The notes below the pieces were generated by a model that saw only the letters and a program-made list of their open reading frames with translations, made no database searches and was not told the origin of the DNA. From Puniceibacterium sp. IMCC21224 (lineage in GTDB: Bacteria; Pseudomonadota; Alphaproteobacteria; Rhodobacterales; Rhodobacteraceae): a stretch of DNA of 64,000 nt. This document shows positions 9,137-17,781 of the stretch, piece after piece. Position 1 is the stretch's first letter. Each line of letters starts with the position of its first letter. A program made the translations under genes and the position numbers. The stretch spans positions 2,790,001 through 2,854,000 of the forward strand of contig NZ_LDPY01000001.1 in NCBI RefSeq assembly GCF_001038505.1, read 5' to 3'.

Positions 9137-10312
9137 TTATTCGGTTTTTTCGGCGCTTGCACTGGCATCGGCAGGGGTATCCGCCTGCGCCAGAACACGC
9201 TCTTCGGGGGCGACGGTGGCACCTGGGGCCGCCTTTTGCAGACCTGCGACGATCACACGATCCCCGGCAGACAGCCCGCCATTGACCACCCAATCGGCCC
9301 CCAGATCCTGAAGCACCTCCAGGGGACGCACCTCGACCACATTGTCGGCATTAACCAGCATTGCCGTCGGCTGACCACGACGGTCACGGCTTACCGCCTC
9401 TTGTGGGATCAGAAAAGCGCCCTCGAGTGTGCTGGTCGGCATCTCGACCTGCACATACATCCCCGGCAGCAGCAGTTTGTCCGGATTTGCGAATTCCATC
9501 CGCAGGACCACCACGCCGGTCTGTTCGTCCACATCGGGTTCCGCCGCCCGCAACGTGCCCGTCTGGTCATAGCCGCCGCCATCGGCCAGCGTCAGCGTCA
9601 CCTCGCGCGGGGTATCCCCCAGACGCACATCGGTGTTGCCGCGCTTCCACTCCAGCAGCTCTGCCGCGGACTGGGTGACGTCGACATAGACCGGATCAAT
9701 GTTGCGGATCACGGCCATCGGCTCGGACTGGCTGGCGGTCACCAGCGAACCGGTGCTGGTAAGAGAGCGGCCGATTTCCCCCGACAGACGGGCACGGATT
9801 TCGGTCCGGTCCAGCTCGATCCTGGCCAGTTGCAACTGCGCCTCGGCAGATTGCAGCCCAGCCGCTGCACTGTCGCGGGTGGCAATGGCCGCGTCCAGGG
9901 CCTGCGCACTGGCAACATTGCGCTGCGACAATTCCTCAAAGCGCTGAAGGTCCTTTTGCGCGGCAGCGTTCTGTGCGCGGGCCTGGGCCACAGCGGCCTC
10001 GGCCTGGGCGACGGCGGCGCGGTGGGTCGCGGGGTCGATGGTATAAAGAACATCACCCGCCTTGACCGGCCCCCCCTCCTGAAACCGCTGTTCAAGGACA
10101 ATCCCGGCAACCTGCGGCCGTACCTCGGCCTGGGCCGATGCGACTATGCGCCCCGGCAGGGTTGTGGTCAGCGCCACGGACTGGGGCTGCATAGTGATCA
10201 CCGTCACAGCAGCAGGCGGGCGATCCTGTGCCTGCACGCCCATCGGAACGGCGACAAAGGCAAGAGTTACGCAAAACGCCGCACGGCGCGACAATGACAA
10301 ACGAAAAGACAT
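9137..10312 (-). CDS. RND efflux periplasmic adaptor subunit (membrane fusion protein)
   Basis: The 391-residue product begins with a signal peptide (MSFRLSLSRRAAFC... cleaved near GVQAQ, residue 26). Next come the HlyD/AcrA barrel-sandwich strands (VVASAQAEVRPQVAGIV), a helical hairpin rich in Ala, Gln and Glu (about 95-165) and the beta-barrel segments. It bridges the RND pump to an outer-membrane channel. The frame is open 17 codons upstream, but the ATG at 10312 begins directly at the signal peptide and is preferred. The signal peptide lacks an obvious lipobox cysteine, unlike AcrA and MexA. It forms an operon with the downstream pump. Confidence 0.94.
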   Translation of the reverse strand: MSFRLSLSRRAAFCVTLAFVAVPMGVQAQDRPPAAVTVITMQPQSVALTTTLPGRIVASAQAEVRPQVAGIVLEQRFQEGGPVKAGDVLYTIDPATHRAAVAQAEAAVAQARAQNAAAQKDLQRFEELSQRNVASAQALDAAIATRDSAAAGLQSAEAQLQLARIELDRTEIRARLSGEIGRSLTSTGSLVTASQSEPMAVIRNIDPVYVDVTQSAAELLEWKRGNTDVRLGDTPREVTLTLADGGGYDQTGTLRAAEPDVDEQTGVVVLRMEFANPDKLLLPGMYVQVEMPTSTLEGAFLIPQEAVSRDRRGQPTAMLVNADNVVEVRPLEVLQDLGADWVVNGGLSAGDRVIVAGLQKAAPGATVAPEERVLAQADTPADASASAEKTE

Positions 10313-10397
10313 CAGCTCGGAATCCTGTGATTTACGAGGGGAGGAGGAGGATTTTGGAATCATTCTAAAGATTTGCTGCGTTGCAGCAAGATCAATT

Positions 10398-11651
10398 TTA
10401 CCGATCAGGCGAGGTCACCGGACTGGTGCGTGCCAGCGGCGGCACACCACCGCCTGCGGCTGGGGCAACCGGCTCGATCCGCTGGTAAATCGCAAACGCG
10501 ATACAGGCGGTCGCGCCCATCACCGGAATAAGCAACCCCATTGCGATCACGGCATTGCCCATCAGCGCACCCAGCGACCCGACCAACAGCCCCGACCCCA
10601 TCTGGATAAAGCCCAGCATAGATGCCGCCGCCCCTGCTTCGCGGCCAAACGGTGCCAGTGCAACTGTGGACATAGCCGGCATGACAAAGGCGATGCCGAA
10701 GGCATAGATCGATACCGGGATCATGACGTGCAGAAAGCTCGGTGGCCAGAGCAGCAACGTCATCGTCCCGACGCTGCCGAGTGCGATGAACATCAATCCC
10801 GGACCAACGAGGCGGGTCGCCCCGACGCGCGCCATCAGCCGCCGCACCACCAAAGATCCGGCGAAAAAGCTGCCCGATTGGGCAAGCATCGACAGACCGA
10901 ACTGCGATGGGCTAAGCCCGACCTTGCCCATCAGTACGAACGGTAAAAACGTGGCCTGCGCATAGAGCGCCCCAAGCGCGCCACCCATGACCGCGGCCGC
11001 GCACAGAAACTGCCGGTTTGTCAGCACCAGACGATAGGTCCGGCCCAGGTCCGGCAGATTCAGCCGGCTGCGGTCCGGTACAACTGTTTCCTTGAGCGCG
11101 ACCATCACAACAAGTATCACAACGATGCCAAGCACAGCCATCAGCAGAAAGATCGACCGCCAGCCAAAGACCGCCAGCAACAGCCCACCCAGCGATGGCG
11201 CCAGTGCCGGGCCAACCGCCAGAATGATCCCGATCAGATTCATGATCCGCGACGATTGTTCGTTCGTGAACAAATCGCGCACCAACGCCCGCGATATCGC
11301 CACCCCGACCGACGCGCCAACCCCCTGAAGGAAGCGTGCAACGATCAGGGTTTCGACGCTCGGAGCCACCAGCGCCAAAAGGCTCGCCACGCAATACAAC
11401 GCCATGAACGCGATGGTGATCGGTCGCCGTCCCAGCGCATCCGACAGCGGCCCAGCGATCAACTGGGCGCAGGCGAATCCGCCGAAATACAGCGTCAGCG
11501 TCATCTTGATCACGGCTTCGGTCGACCCGAACGCATGCACTAATTCGGTCATCGCCGGTGTATATAACGCCATCGACACCGGGCCGACCGCGACCAGCAT
11601 CGCGCCAATCAGGCTAACGCGGCGTTCGCTCATCACCGGGGAGGTGGTCAT
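10398..11651 (-). CDS. Bcr/CflA-type MFS drug exporter
   Basis: A 417-residue protein with about twelve hydrophobic segments and the MFS loop motif between helices 2 and 3 (GPLSDALGRRP). After helix 4 it reads RFLQGVGASVGVAISRALVRD, characteristic of the Bcr/CflA drug:H+ antiporter group. The ATG at 11651 overlaps the marR stop by four bases (ATGA), so translation is coupled and the N-terminal extension of the longer frame belongs to marR. It probably exports small toxic compounds under MarR control. The adaptor of the RND pump starts 85 bases downstream and may be co-transcribed. Confidence 0.92.
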   Translation of the reverse strand: MTTSPVMSERRVSLIGAMLVAVGPVSMALYTPAMTELVHAFGSTEAVIKMTLTLYFGGFACAQLIAGPLSDALGRRPITIAFMALYCVASLLALVAPSVETLIVARFLQGVGASVGVAISRALVRDLFTNEQSSRIMNLIGIILAVGPALAPSLGGLLLAVFGWRSIFLLMAVLGIVVILVVMVALKETVVPDRSRLNLPDLGRTYRLVLTNRQFLCAAAVMGGALGALYAQATFLPFVLMGKVGLSPSQFGLSMLAQSGSFFAGSLVVRRLMARVGATRLVGPGLMFIALGSVGTMTLLLWPPSFLHVMIPVSIYAFGIAFVMPAMSTVALAPFGREAGAAASMLGFIQMGSGLLVGSLGALMGNAVIAMGLLIPVMGATACIAFAIYQRIEPVAPAAGGGVPPLARTSPVTSPDR

Positions 11652-12136
11652 CGTTTCAATTCCTTTTGGGCAACGCACTGGCAGGCGGCGTCCTGGCGCG
11701 CAGCATCCAGATTGCTGCGCAGCTTCATGGCGAGATGGCGGAACATCGCCTGTTCCTCGTCCGAAAAACCCTGCATCGCGACTGCATGTGCCTTTTGGCC
11801 CACCGCAGCGATCTGAACCAGCGTATCCTGAGCCGCGTCGGTCAGCGATACAATCTTGGCGCGCCGGTCGTCTGGATCGACATTGCGCACCACCAGACCT
11901 GCCACTTCGAGCCGGTCGAGAAAGCAGGTCATACTCATCGGCGCCAGACCCAGCTGTTCGGCCAGGACATGCTGACGCACGGCGCCACACCGCGCCATAT
12001 AGACCAGCACCTTGGCTTCGGCTGATGTGACCGTCAGCGCGGCCAGATCGATCTCACGCTCGAACGCCGCGCGCATCAGGCGCGCGATATCCTTGATGAG
12101 AAACCCGAGGGCATCTGGGTCAACAGCTTTGTGCAT
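11648..12136 (-). CDS. MarR-family transcriptional regulator
   Basis: A 162-residue protein with a winged helix-turn-helix at about residues 38-105. The recognition region reads VLAEQLGLAPMSMTCFLDRLE and the wing DPDDRRAKIVSLTDAA, both diagnostic for MarR. Such proteins usually repress an adjacent efflux operon and release DNA on binding a phenolic or other small ligand. Here it is translationally coupled to the MFS exporter and followed on the same strand by the RND genes and rdhA. An AT-rich inverted repeat over its likely -10 element is a candidate operator. Confidence 0.93.
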   Translation of the reverse strand: MHKAVDPDALGFLIKDIARLMRAAFEREIDLAALTVTSAEAKVLVYMARCGAVRQHVLAEQLGLAPMSMTCFLDRLEVAGLVVRNVDPDDRRAKIVSLTDAAQDTLVQIAAVGQKAHAVAMQGFSDEEQAMFRHLAMKLRSNLDAARQDAACQCVAQKELKR

Positions 12137-12149
12137 TGAGCGTCCGATT

Positions 12150-12172
12150 TATAGTATGGCTAACTTATTATA
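12150..12172 (-). promoter_or_regulatory. Candidate marR promoter and operator
   Basis: A perfect TATAAT is present on the minus strand (12172-12167), about 30 bases before the marR ATG. It lies in a near-palindrome TATAGTA-N9-TATTATA with one mismatch. MarR dimers commonly bind such repeats over the -10 element to autorepress. The -35 hexamer is poor. From 12173 to the tRNA at 12441 I see no gene and no further clear signal. Confidence 0.38.
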
Positions 12173-12440
12173 TCGACCTCATACAATTTTAGCCTGAAAG
12201 GTCAAGCGCTAGCCGCGCGCCGCCCAACTCACGATTTCGCGACCGCCAGATCAATAGGCATTCATCTGGAGTCCTGCCCGGCAGATCGTCCAAATCTCCT
12301 GGCTCTCGCTCTGTTGCTCAGGACACGATCCAAGGTCCGGCACCAAACTGCGATCACCCGGTTCGCTATGCGGGGGTCGCAGGCGCCACCTGCCCATTCC
12401 GCTTGACGCGTTCGTCACGGATGATATCCAGCGACATGGC

Positions 12441-12517
12441 GGGCCTGTAGCTCAACTGGTTAGAGCAGAGCGCTCATAACGCTTTGGTTGCGGGTTCAAG
12501 TCCTGCCGGGCCTACCA
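12441..12517 (+). tRNA. tRNA with CAU anticodon, probably tRNA-Ile2 (otherwise tRNA-Met)
   Basis: A 77-base cloverleaf is readable by eye. The acceptor is GGGCCTG paired with CGGGCCT, then A and an encoded CCA. The D stem is GCTC/GAGC, the anticodon stem GAGCG/CGCTT with loop CTCATAA, and the T stem GCGGG/CCTGC with loop TTCAAGT. The anticodon is CAT. The acceptor is fully paired at position 1 (a G-T wobble), so it is not initiator tRNA. The TTGGTTG variable arm and TTCAAGT T-loop are closer to E. coli ileX than to metT, which favours the lysidine-modified AUA-reading tRNA-Ile2. IS remnants begin shortly downstream. Confidence 0.9.
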
Positions 12518-12842
12518 AACGTCATAATTTATCCTTTTATTTTATGGCGTTACCGCCAGACTTGACGAACCTTACCGGGAAGTTTGTCAAGTTCTATTCG
12601 GGTTTTACCCCGACCATTTTATTGAACGCCGAGTCGGACAGACCCTTGCGCCCGAAGGTTCCGCAATACCTTTTGCGCCTCGGACAAAGTGACGTGGCCG
12701 CTCACGATCTCGAAAGGTGTCCCCCGCCTCAGCAATCCGGCGCCCTGTTTTGAGCATCCGCGCTTCCATCAGCCGCCGCAGGATCTGGAACTCAGACGGC
12801 AGGTCCCATTCCGCCAATGGGGCTGCCTGGTCCAAGGCGTTG
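12518..12842. other. Intergenic scar without recognisable gene
   Basis: This stretch separates the tRNA from the first IS fragment. Short open frames exist on both strands (for example 12605-12949 on the minus strand), but none has a ribosome site, a family motif or convincing composition. The longest runs into the IS end at 12843. It is probably decayed mobile DNA. Confidence 0.5.
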
Positions 12843-13065
12843 TGTCTGAGGCCAGCGCCAGTGGGACGGATTTGAGGATTTGAACACCTGAGGATTTCTG
12901 GTTCATCATAGCTTTCAAGGAGCGAAGTTGAACAAGACATCCGGAACATCGAAAGACGCCGCTGACAAGCTGGTTAAGACCATCCGTCGCAAGACGCGTC
13001 AGTCCTATTCGGCGGAAGAGAAGATCCGCATCGTTCTGGCAGGTCTGCGTAGAGACGACACCATC
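12843..13065 (+). mobile_element. IS3-family element, 5' end with truncated orfA
   Basis: The segment starts at a TGTCTGAGG terminus and encodes the first 47 residues of an IS3-type orfA from 12928, with a TTG in place of the start ATG (NKTSGTSKDAADKLV, then YSAEEKIRIVLAGLR). A near-identical end lies at 60672-60796, where the start codon is ATG. After RDDTI the coding sequence stops abruptly and joins an unrelated transposase fragment. The rest of orfA, all of orfB and the right inverted repeat are missing, so the element is dead. Confidence 0.8.
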
Positions 13066-13235
13066 TCGCCGACTTCCTGGCGGCTTACAACTTTGCACGA
13101 AGGCTCAGGACACTCAGCGGCCTCACGCCCTACGAATACATCTGAGCAATCAGGACTTCACAGCCAGATCGCTTCATGTTCGATCCGATCCAACAAATGT
13201 CGGGATTGAACACCTGGTCAATAGTTACCCGATAA
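13066..13235 (+). pseudogene. IS481-type transposase, C-terminal remnant
   Basis: In the frame starting at about 13067 the sequence reads LADFLAAYNFARRLRTLSGLTP, then YEYI, a TGA stop, and after it SQPDRFMFDPIQQMSGLNT. This matches the conserved C-terminal end of IS481-family transposases (NFARRLKTL..GLTPYE....PDRF..DPIHQMPGLN). An internal stop and the loss of everything upstream make it a remnant. It is joined directly to the IS3 orfA fragment, so a deletion between two different insertion sequences is the simplest explanation. Confidence 0.72.
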
Positions 13236-13278
13236 CTTCGAGGCCTAAAGGCCCTTGCACCGAAACGGACAGAACCAT

Positions 13279-13954
13279 ATGGCCAAATCTGCGATCGAAA
13301 TGATCGGTGTGAACAAGTGGTTCGGCGATTTTCACGTTCACAAGGATATCAATCTGACCGTGGCTTCTGGCCAGCATGTGGTGATCTGCGGCCCTCTGGA
13401 TCGGGTAAACCCACCGTCGTGCGCTGTATCAACCGGTTTGAGGTGCATCAACAGGGCACGATCCGCGTCGACGGAATGGACCTGACCGTCAACGTGCGCT
13501 CTGTCGCGGCGATCACGTCCGAGGTTGGCGTGGTTTTTCAGCAGTTCAACCTGTTTCCGCATCTGAGCGTGCTTGAGAATCGGATGCCCGGCCCGATCTA
13601 TATCGAATTTGTCCGCGCCGGCGTTCAGTCCATTGTCAGGGGCCAGGTCGAAGCGGCGCACTCCATCCGACTGAACTGCATGCAGACCATGCACTATGCG
13701 ATCCTGCCGCAGGCGGTCCGGCACATTTTTCCGCCACTGACCAACCAATTTATCTATATCGTCAAGATGTCGTCCTTTGCCTCGGCCATCGGGATGCAGG
13801 AATAGACACGACGTGCGAACGAGTTGGTGGTGACGGAATATCGCCCGCTGCAAATCTACACGCTGCGGACCCTGGAAATCTGGTACTGGCTCTGATCATC
13901 TGCGCCGGGGTGCGCTGGCAGAAACGGAAAATGGGCTCGGACAAGAGGGGATGA
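13279..13954 (+). pseudogene. Polar amino acid ABC transporter: ATPase-permease fusion pseudogene
   Basis: The ATG at 13279 begins a GlnQ-like ATPase (MAKSAIEMIGVNKWFGDFHV). Near 13395 one base is lost in the Walker A codons, shifting the frame. In the new frame it continues through RCINRFEVHQQGTIRVDG and the Q-loop ([17 protein letters not shown]). At about 13600 it jumps without warning into the C-terminal part of a permease, including an EAA loop (VRAGVQSIVRGQVEAAHSI). An internal TAG at 13803-13805 and another frame change precede the hydrophobic end. The Walker B, signature motif and transmembrane helices in between have been deleted. It resembles the intact transporter at 16.1-19.5 kb and is probably a decayed paralogue. 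Confidence 0.85.
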
Positions 13955-13956
13955 GC

Positions 13957-14070
13957 ATGGATTGGAACGCTTTCATGGATCGCTCCGTGGACGAGGTGAA
14001 TGCCCTGTCGCGCCAGATCCCCGATTCCGCCAAGGCGTTTAAGGCGTTTGATACGTCTGGTCGCGAATGA
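13957..14070 (+). pseudogene. Carboxymuconolactone-decarboxylase-like N-terminal fragment
   Basis: A 37-codon frame starts three bases after the pseudogene stop (MDWNAFMDRSVDEVNALSRQ). The pattern of short acidic helices resembles the N-terminus of small AhpD/CMD-family proteins, which are normally about 110 residues. It ends early in SGRE and stop, before the active-site CxxC region, so it is probably truncated. The assignment rests on a short stretch and is tentative. Confidence 0.45.
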
Positions 14071-14152
14071 CACGACGCTTGCAAGGATCCGCCGGGCGGT
14101 TTCCCGGACCTGACGCTACAACAATCCACTCAACCACAAAAGGACCCCATCG

Positions 14153-14728
14153 ATGAGCGCCTGGATCAGAATGATTTCCGAAGACGAGGCCGGCCCCCGC
14201 CTGCTCGAACTGCTGGACAAGGCGCGCACGCCGCATGGCACGGTGGATACCGTGATGCGGGTACATTCGCTGCGCCCCGAAACGATGCACGGGCATGTCA
14301 CTCTTTATCGGTCGGTGCTGCATTCAGACGACAACACCCTGCCGTTTTGGTTCCTTGAGGTGGTCGCCAGCTACACCTCGATCCTGAATGACTGCACCTA
14401 TTCGCTGACGCATCACTTCATGAATGTGCGTAATCTGCTCAAGGATCAGCCGCGCTCGGACCGGATATTTACCGCGCTCAAGGCCGCGCGGCCCGAGGAT
14501 GAGTTTGCAGGCAAGGAATTGGCGCTGCTGCGGTACACAGCCAAGCTGACCGAGAATGTGGGCAGGATGGTGAAATCGGATTTTGAGGCGCTCAAGATCG
14601 CGGGATGCGAAGATGCCGAAATCCTTGAGGTCAATCAGGTCTGCGCCTATTTCAACTATTCCAACCGCCTGCTGAATGGTCTGGGTGCGACGACCGAAAA
14701 CGACGTGGTGGGGTATTACAAGTCCTGA
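14153..14728 (+). CDS. AhpD/carboxymuconolactone-decarboxylase-like protein (peroxidase-related family)
   Basis: The 191-residue product (MSAWIRMISEDEAGPRLLEL) has the all-helical layout of the CMD/AhpD family. The central HSLRPETMHGHVTLYRSVLH leads into a helix where the canonical CxxxH is expected, here NDCTYSLTHH (one cysteine plus histidines). The usual CxxC pair is not seen, so a disulfide-reductase mechanism like AhpD is uncertain. A good AAGGA ribosome site precedes the ATG. Its last codons overlap the 3' end of the convergent deacylase gene by 13 bases. Members are often linked to oxidative stress or small-molecule catabolism, but the substrate here is unknown. Confidence 0.82.
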   Translation: MSAWIRMISEDEAGPRLLELLDKARTPHGTVDTVMRVHSLRPETMHGHVTLYRSVLHSDDNTLPFWFLEVVASYTSILNDCTYSLTHHFMNVRNLLKDQPRSDRIFTALKAARPEDEFAGKELALLRYTAKLTENVGRMVKSDFEALKIAGCEDAEILEVNQVCAYFNYSNRLLNGLGATTENDVVGYYKS

Positions 14729-15732
14729 TCCACATCCCGGACCACCAGCGCCAGCAGATCGCCGCGCCGCACCATCCCGCGATTGGTATGGGCCAGGATC
14801 ACCCCATCCTGCGGCATGTGCAACGCAACTGATGCACGTTCAGGTTCACCCACATAGTGGAACCAACCCGCCGGATCGCCCTGTGTGACGTCCTGACCGG
14901 CGCAGATCTGGCGATCAAATATCCCGTCGCCGCGGGCATACAGGCTGTCATGCGGGCTGGCCACCTCGACCACGCGTTGTTGAGGTGGCAGCAAAATTTC
15001 GCCGGATAACATATTGAGATACCTCAGGATATTGTACAATCCCGCCTCGGTCGCGTCGGTGATTCCGGGATCGACCCCGCCCCCGCCGCCAAGTTCAGCC
15101 GCAATCATCGGCACGCCGACACGTTGCGCCGCCGCATTGATCGAGCGCGCATCGTTATGCGCCCCCAGCCGCCAGATCAGCGGCAGACCAAAGACGCGGG
15201 CCAGCGCCATGTTCTGTGCCGACAGATCCGCGTCGGCGCAATGAGTCGGCAGAGAGCAAGGCTGAAAGAATGACGCCTTGCCGCCCGAGTGCAGATCCAC
15301 CGCAGCATCGCACAACGGCAGGATCGCAGTCTCAAGAAAATGCGCTAACATGGCCGTGGGGCCGCCCCCGGCATCCCCGGGAAACGCTCGGTTCAGGTTC
15401 TGCCCATCCAGCGGTGTCACCCGTGACGACACCGCCAAAGCTGGCGCGTTCAGGGCCGGTATCGCGATGATCTGGCCCGAAAGCTGCGCCGGATCCAGCT
15501 GATGCACCAGCCGCAGTATGGCTGAAGGCCCCTCGAACTCGTCACCATGCGTGCCCCCTGTCAGCAGCAACACTGGCCCGGCCCCGCCGCGAATCGATAT
15601 CACCGGCACCGGATGATACCCCAGCGGCACGCTATTATCCGACCAGCGCAGCATGGCGTCACCAAAATGACGACCCTGCGCGCCAAGATCGGTGGTCAGC
15701 GCCACGCGACTGGGGGTCTGAGGGATGGACAT
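14716..15732 (-). CDS. Succinylglutamate desuccinylase/aspartoacylase-family metallo-deacylase
   Basis: A 338-residue zinc hydrolase. The metal motif HGDE (H-X2-E) follows LLLTGG, and then LNRAFPG and the DLHSGG histidine complete the M14-like site. The length and the C-terminal beta domain with late DGVILAHTNRGMV fit the group that includes N-acetyl-diaminobutyrate deacetylase (DoeB), which removes acyl groups from amino acids. No other ectoine-degradation gene is adjacent, so the exact substrate is open. The ATG at 15732 has a GGAG site and is preferred over a longer frame. It is divergent from the amino acid ABC transporter, suggesting a link with uptake of an acylated amino acid. Confidence 0.87.
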   Translation of the reverse strand: MSIPQTPSRVALTTDLGAQGRHFGDAMLRWSDNSVPLGYHPVPVISIRGGAGPVLLLTGGTHGDEFEGPSAILRLVHQLDPAQLSGQIIAIPALNAPALAVSSRVTPLDGQNLNRAFPGDAGGGPTAMLAHFLETAILPLCDAAVDLHSGGKASFFQPCSLPTHCADADLSAQNMALARVFGLPLIWRLGAHNDARSINAAAQRVGVPMIAAELGGGGGVDPGITDATEAGLYNILRYLNMLSGEILLPPQQRVVEVASPHDSLYARGDGIFDRQICAGQDVTQGDPAGWFHYVGEPERASVALHMPQDGVILAHTNRGMVRRGDLLALVVRDVDQDL

Positions 15733-16114
15733 ATGTACGCTCCGCGACTGAATGTCCGGTAGGGTAGCAGCCTTGATCAAAAAGGGAATTCCCTTGATCG
15801 CGATGTCGGCGCGCTGGCCTTGCCATGTTGCCTCACAGGGTTTCGCTTAGCGGCGCATGACAGCCTGGCCTGGCGCTGCGACGCTTGCATCCCTTATGGT
15901 CGGCAGGATGACGTGAGGCATGGCTTGGCAGAATTTGCGCGCTTTCTTTTTGTGCATACATTAGCATCGTAACCGCGTCTTCGCGGATCGCACCAACGCG
16001 CGGGTTGCGCCGCCGCGTCGCGCCGCTAGGATCATCGCAACGGGACAGCCGCGCAGAGGGGACAGCAGACTTGCCTGACACAGACACACGCGCGGCCCGC
16101 CCCCGGCACGCCGC
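15733..16114. other. Divergent intergenic region between deacylase and ABC transporter
   Basis: These 382 bases must hold the promoters for both directions. The translated frames here lack family motifs and look like noise. There are short AT-rich stretches near 15940-15970 that could be -10 elements, but no convincing -35/-10 pair or operator palindrome is visible. Confidence 0.45.
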
Positions 16115-16861
16115 ATGAGCACGGACGTTCCGATCATCTCGTTTGACCATGTCGACAAATTTTATGACGACTTTCATGCACTCAAGGACGTGTCGATCTC
16201 GGTGCGCGAGGGCGAGCGGATGGTCATCTGCGGCCCTTCTGGGTCGGGAAAATCAACGTTGATCCGCTGCATCAATGGGCTGGAGTTCCACAATTCCGGC
16301 ACGCTGACGGTCGACGGAATCGAAGTACATGACGGCGCGAAGCAGATCCTTGCCCTGCGACAAGAGGTCGGCATGGTGTTCCAGCAGTTCAACTTGTTTC
16401 CGCATCTCACGGTACTGGAAAATCTGATGATTGGCCCGATGAAGGTCCGCAAAATCGCGCGCGCGCAGGCCGAAACAACCGCGCGCAAGTATCTGGATCG
16501 CGTCCATATTCCTGAACAGGCCGACAAATATCCCGCAGCTTTGTCGGGGGGCCAGCAGCAGCGCGTCGCCATCGCCCGGTCGCTGTGCATGGAAAGTCGG
16601 ATCATGCTGTTTGACGAACCGACCTCGGCGCTCGACCCGGAAATGATCAACGAGGTGCTGGATGTGATGGTGGAACTCGCCGACACTGGCATGACCATGG
16701 TGGTTGTCACCCACGAAATGGGATTTGCCCGCAAAGTCGCCGACACCATGGTGTTCATGGAGGCCGGTCGCATCGTCGAAGTGGCCCCCCCCGAAGTGTT
16801 TTTCACTGCGCCAAAAAGCGCACGATGCCGCGCCTTCCTTGATCAGATCCTCGAACACTAG
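16115..16861 (+). CDS. Polar amino acid ABC transporter, ATP-binding protein
   Basis: A 248-residue GlnQ-type ATPase with all motifs intact: Walker [10 protein letters not shown] (about 41-49), Q-loop [10 protein letters not shown], signature [15 protein letters not shown], Walker [14 protein letters not shown] and switch histidine VTHEMGFA. It powers uptake of a polar amino acid or opine across the inner membrane. Its TAG stop is followed immediately by the permease ATG, so the two are coupled. The ribosome site is weak. It is the intact counterpart of the pseudogene about 2.8 kb upstream. Confidence 0.96.
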   Translation: MSTDVPIISFDHVDKFYDDFHALKDVSISVREGERMVICGPSGSGKSTLIRCINGLEFHNSGTLTVDGIEVHDGAKQILALRQEVGMVFQQFNLFPHLTVLENLMIGPMKVRKIARAQAETTARKYLDRVHIPEQADKYPAALSGGQQQRVAIARSLCMESRIMLFDEPTSALDPEMINEVLDVMVELADTGMTMVVVTHEMGFARKVADTMVFMEAGRIVEVAPPEVFFTAPKSARCRAFLDQILEH

Positions 16862-17707
16862 ATGTCAGCGAAACCTGATATATTCCAGCCGAAAGGCAAG
16901 CCACTACCGGCGCCGCCTCGAGCCAGACAGGTTATTGATTCGGTGACATTTTCAGTGGCCTTATATGGATTGATCGTCGGCGGGATCATTTACCTCGCCT
17001 ACGTCGGTGCCCAGAGCATGGGCTACAATTGGCAATGGTATCGGATGCCGCAGTATTTCTACACCCGCGACGCCGAAGGGTTTCACCTGGGCCAGTTCAT
17101 GATCGGGCTAGGCACAACCATCACGTTGTCAGTGACCGCGTTCGCGGTGGCCGTGTTTCTGGGGCTGATCGTGGCGTTGCTGCGGCTGTCGGATCTGGTG
17201 ATTGGCAGCCGGGTCGCCGTCGGATATCTGGAGTTTGTCCGCAACATCCCGCTTCTGGTGCTTTTGTATCTGTTTTACTATGTGCTTGGGCCGATCTTTA
17301 AATACGACCGTTATACCGCCAGTGTACTGTGTCTCGCGGTGTTCCATTCGGCCCTGATATCCGAAATTTTCCGCGCCGGCATAAACGCTGTGGCGCGCGG
17401 TCAGTGGGAGGCCGCGACGTCGATCGGGATGTCGCGCGCACAAGCCTATCGCTATATCATCCTGCCACAATCGGTCCGTTTCATGCTACCGCCCATGACT
17501 GGCGAAGTGGTCCATATGATCAAATCCTCGGCCATCGTCAGCGTGATCGCGGTAGCGGAACTGACGACAATGGGCCGTAACATCATTTCCGACACCTACA
17601 TGAGCTTTGAGATCTGGTTTACCGTGGCGGCCATCTACATGGTGGTGACGCTGGTGCTGTCGATCGGCGTCTCGCGGATCGAAAAACGATACGAGGTCAA
17701 AACCTGA
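16862..17707 (+). CDS. Polar amino acid ABC transporter, permease 1
   Basis: A 281-residue HisM/GlnP-type permease with an unusually long N-terminal part: one helix at about 27-48 and a periplasmic segment carrying WQWYRMPQYFYTRD. The core is of the usual kind, with an EAA loop (EIFRAGINAVARGQWEAATSIGMSR) that contacts the ATPase. The ATG directly follows the ATPase stop. Together with the second permease it should form a heterodimeric channel. Confidence 0.93.
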   Translation: MSAKPDIFQPKGKPLPAPPRARQVIDSVTFSVALYGLIVGGIIYLAYVGAQSMGYNWQWYRMPQYFYTRDAEGFHLGQFMIGLGTTITLSVTAFAVAVFLGLIVALLRLSDLVIGSRVAVGYLEFVRNIPLLVLLYLFYYVLGPIFKYDRYTASVLCLAVFHSALISEIFRAGINAVARGQWEAATSIGMSRAQAYRYIILPQSVRFMLPPMTGEVVHMIKSSAIVSVIAVAELTTMGRNIISDTYMSFEIWFTVAAIYMVVTLVLSIGVSRIEKRYEVKT

Positions 17708-17781
17708 CTTCATCAAGAGACCGGCCCGCGCAGAAGGCCGCATTTGACATACCTGCAACCCGTTCGACAAGGAGAGACAAT

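Noticed and set aside
12441..12517. tRNA as attachment site for the integrase at 62-64 kb
   Set aside because: I found no copy of the tRNA 3' end beside the integrase and they are 50 kb apart, so there is no evidence for this link in the window.
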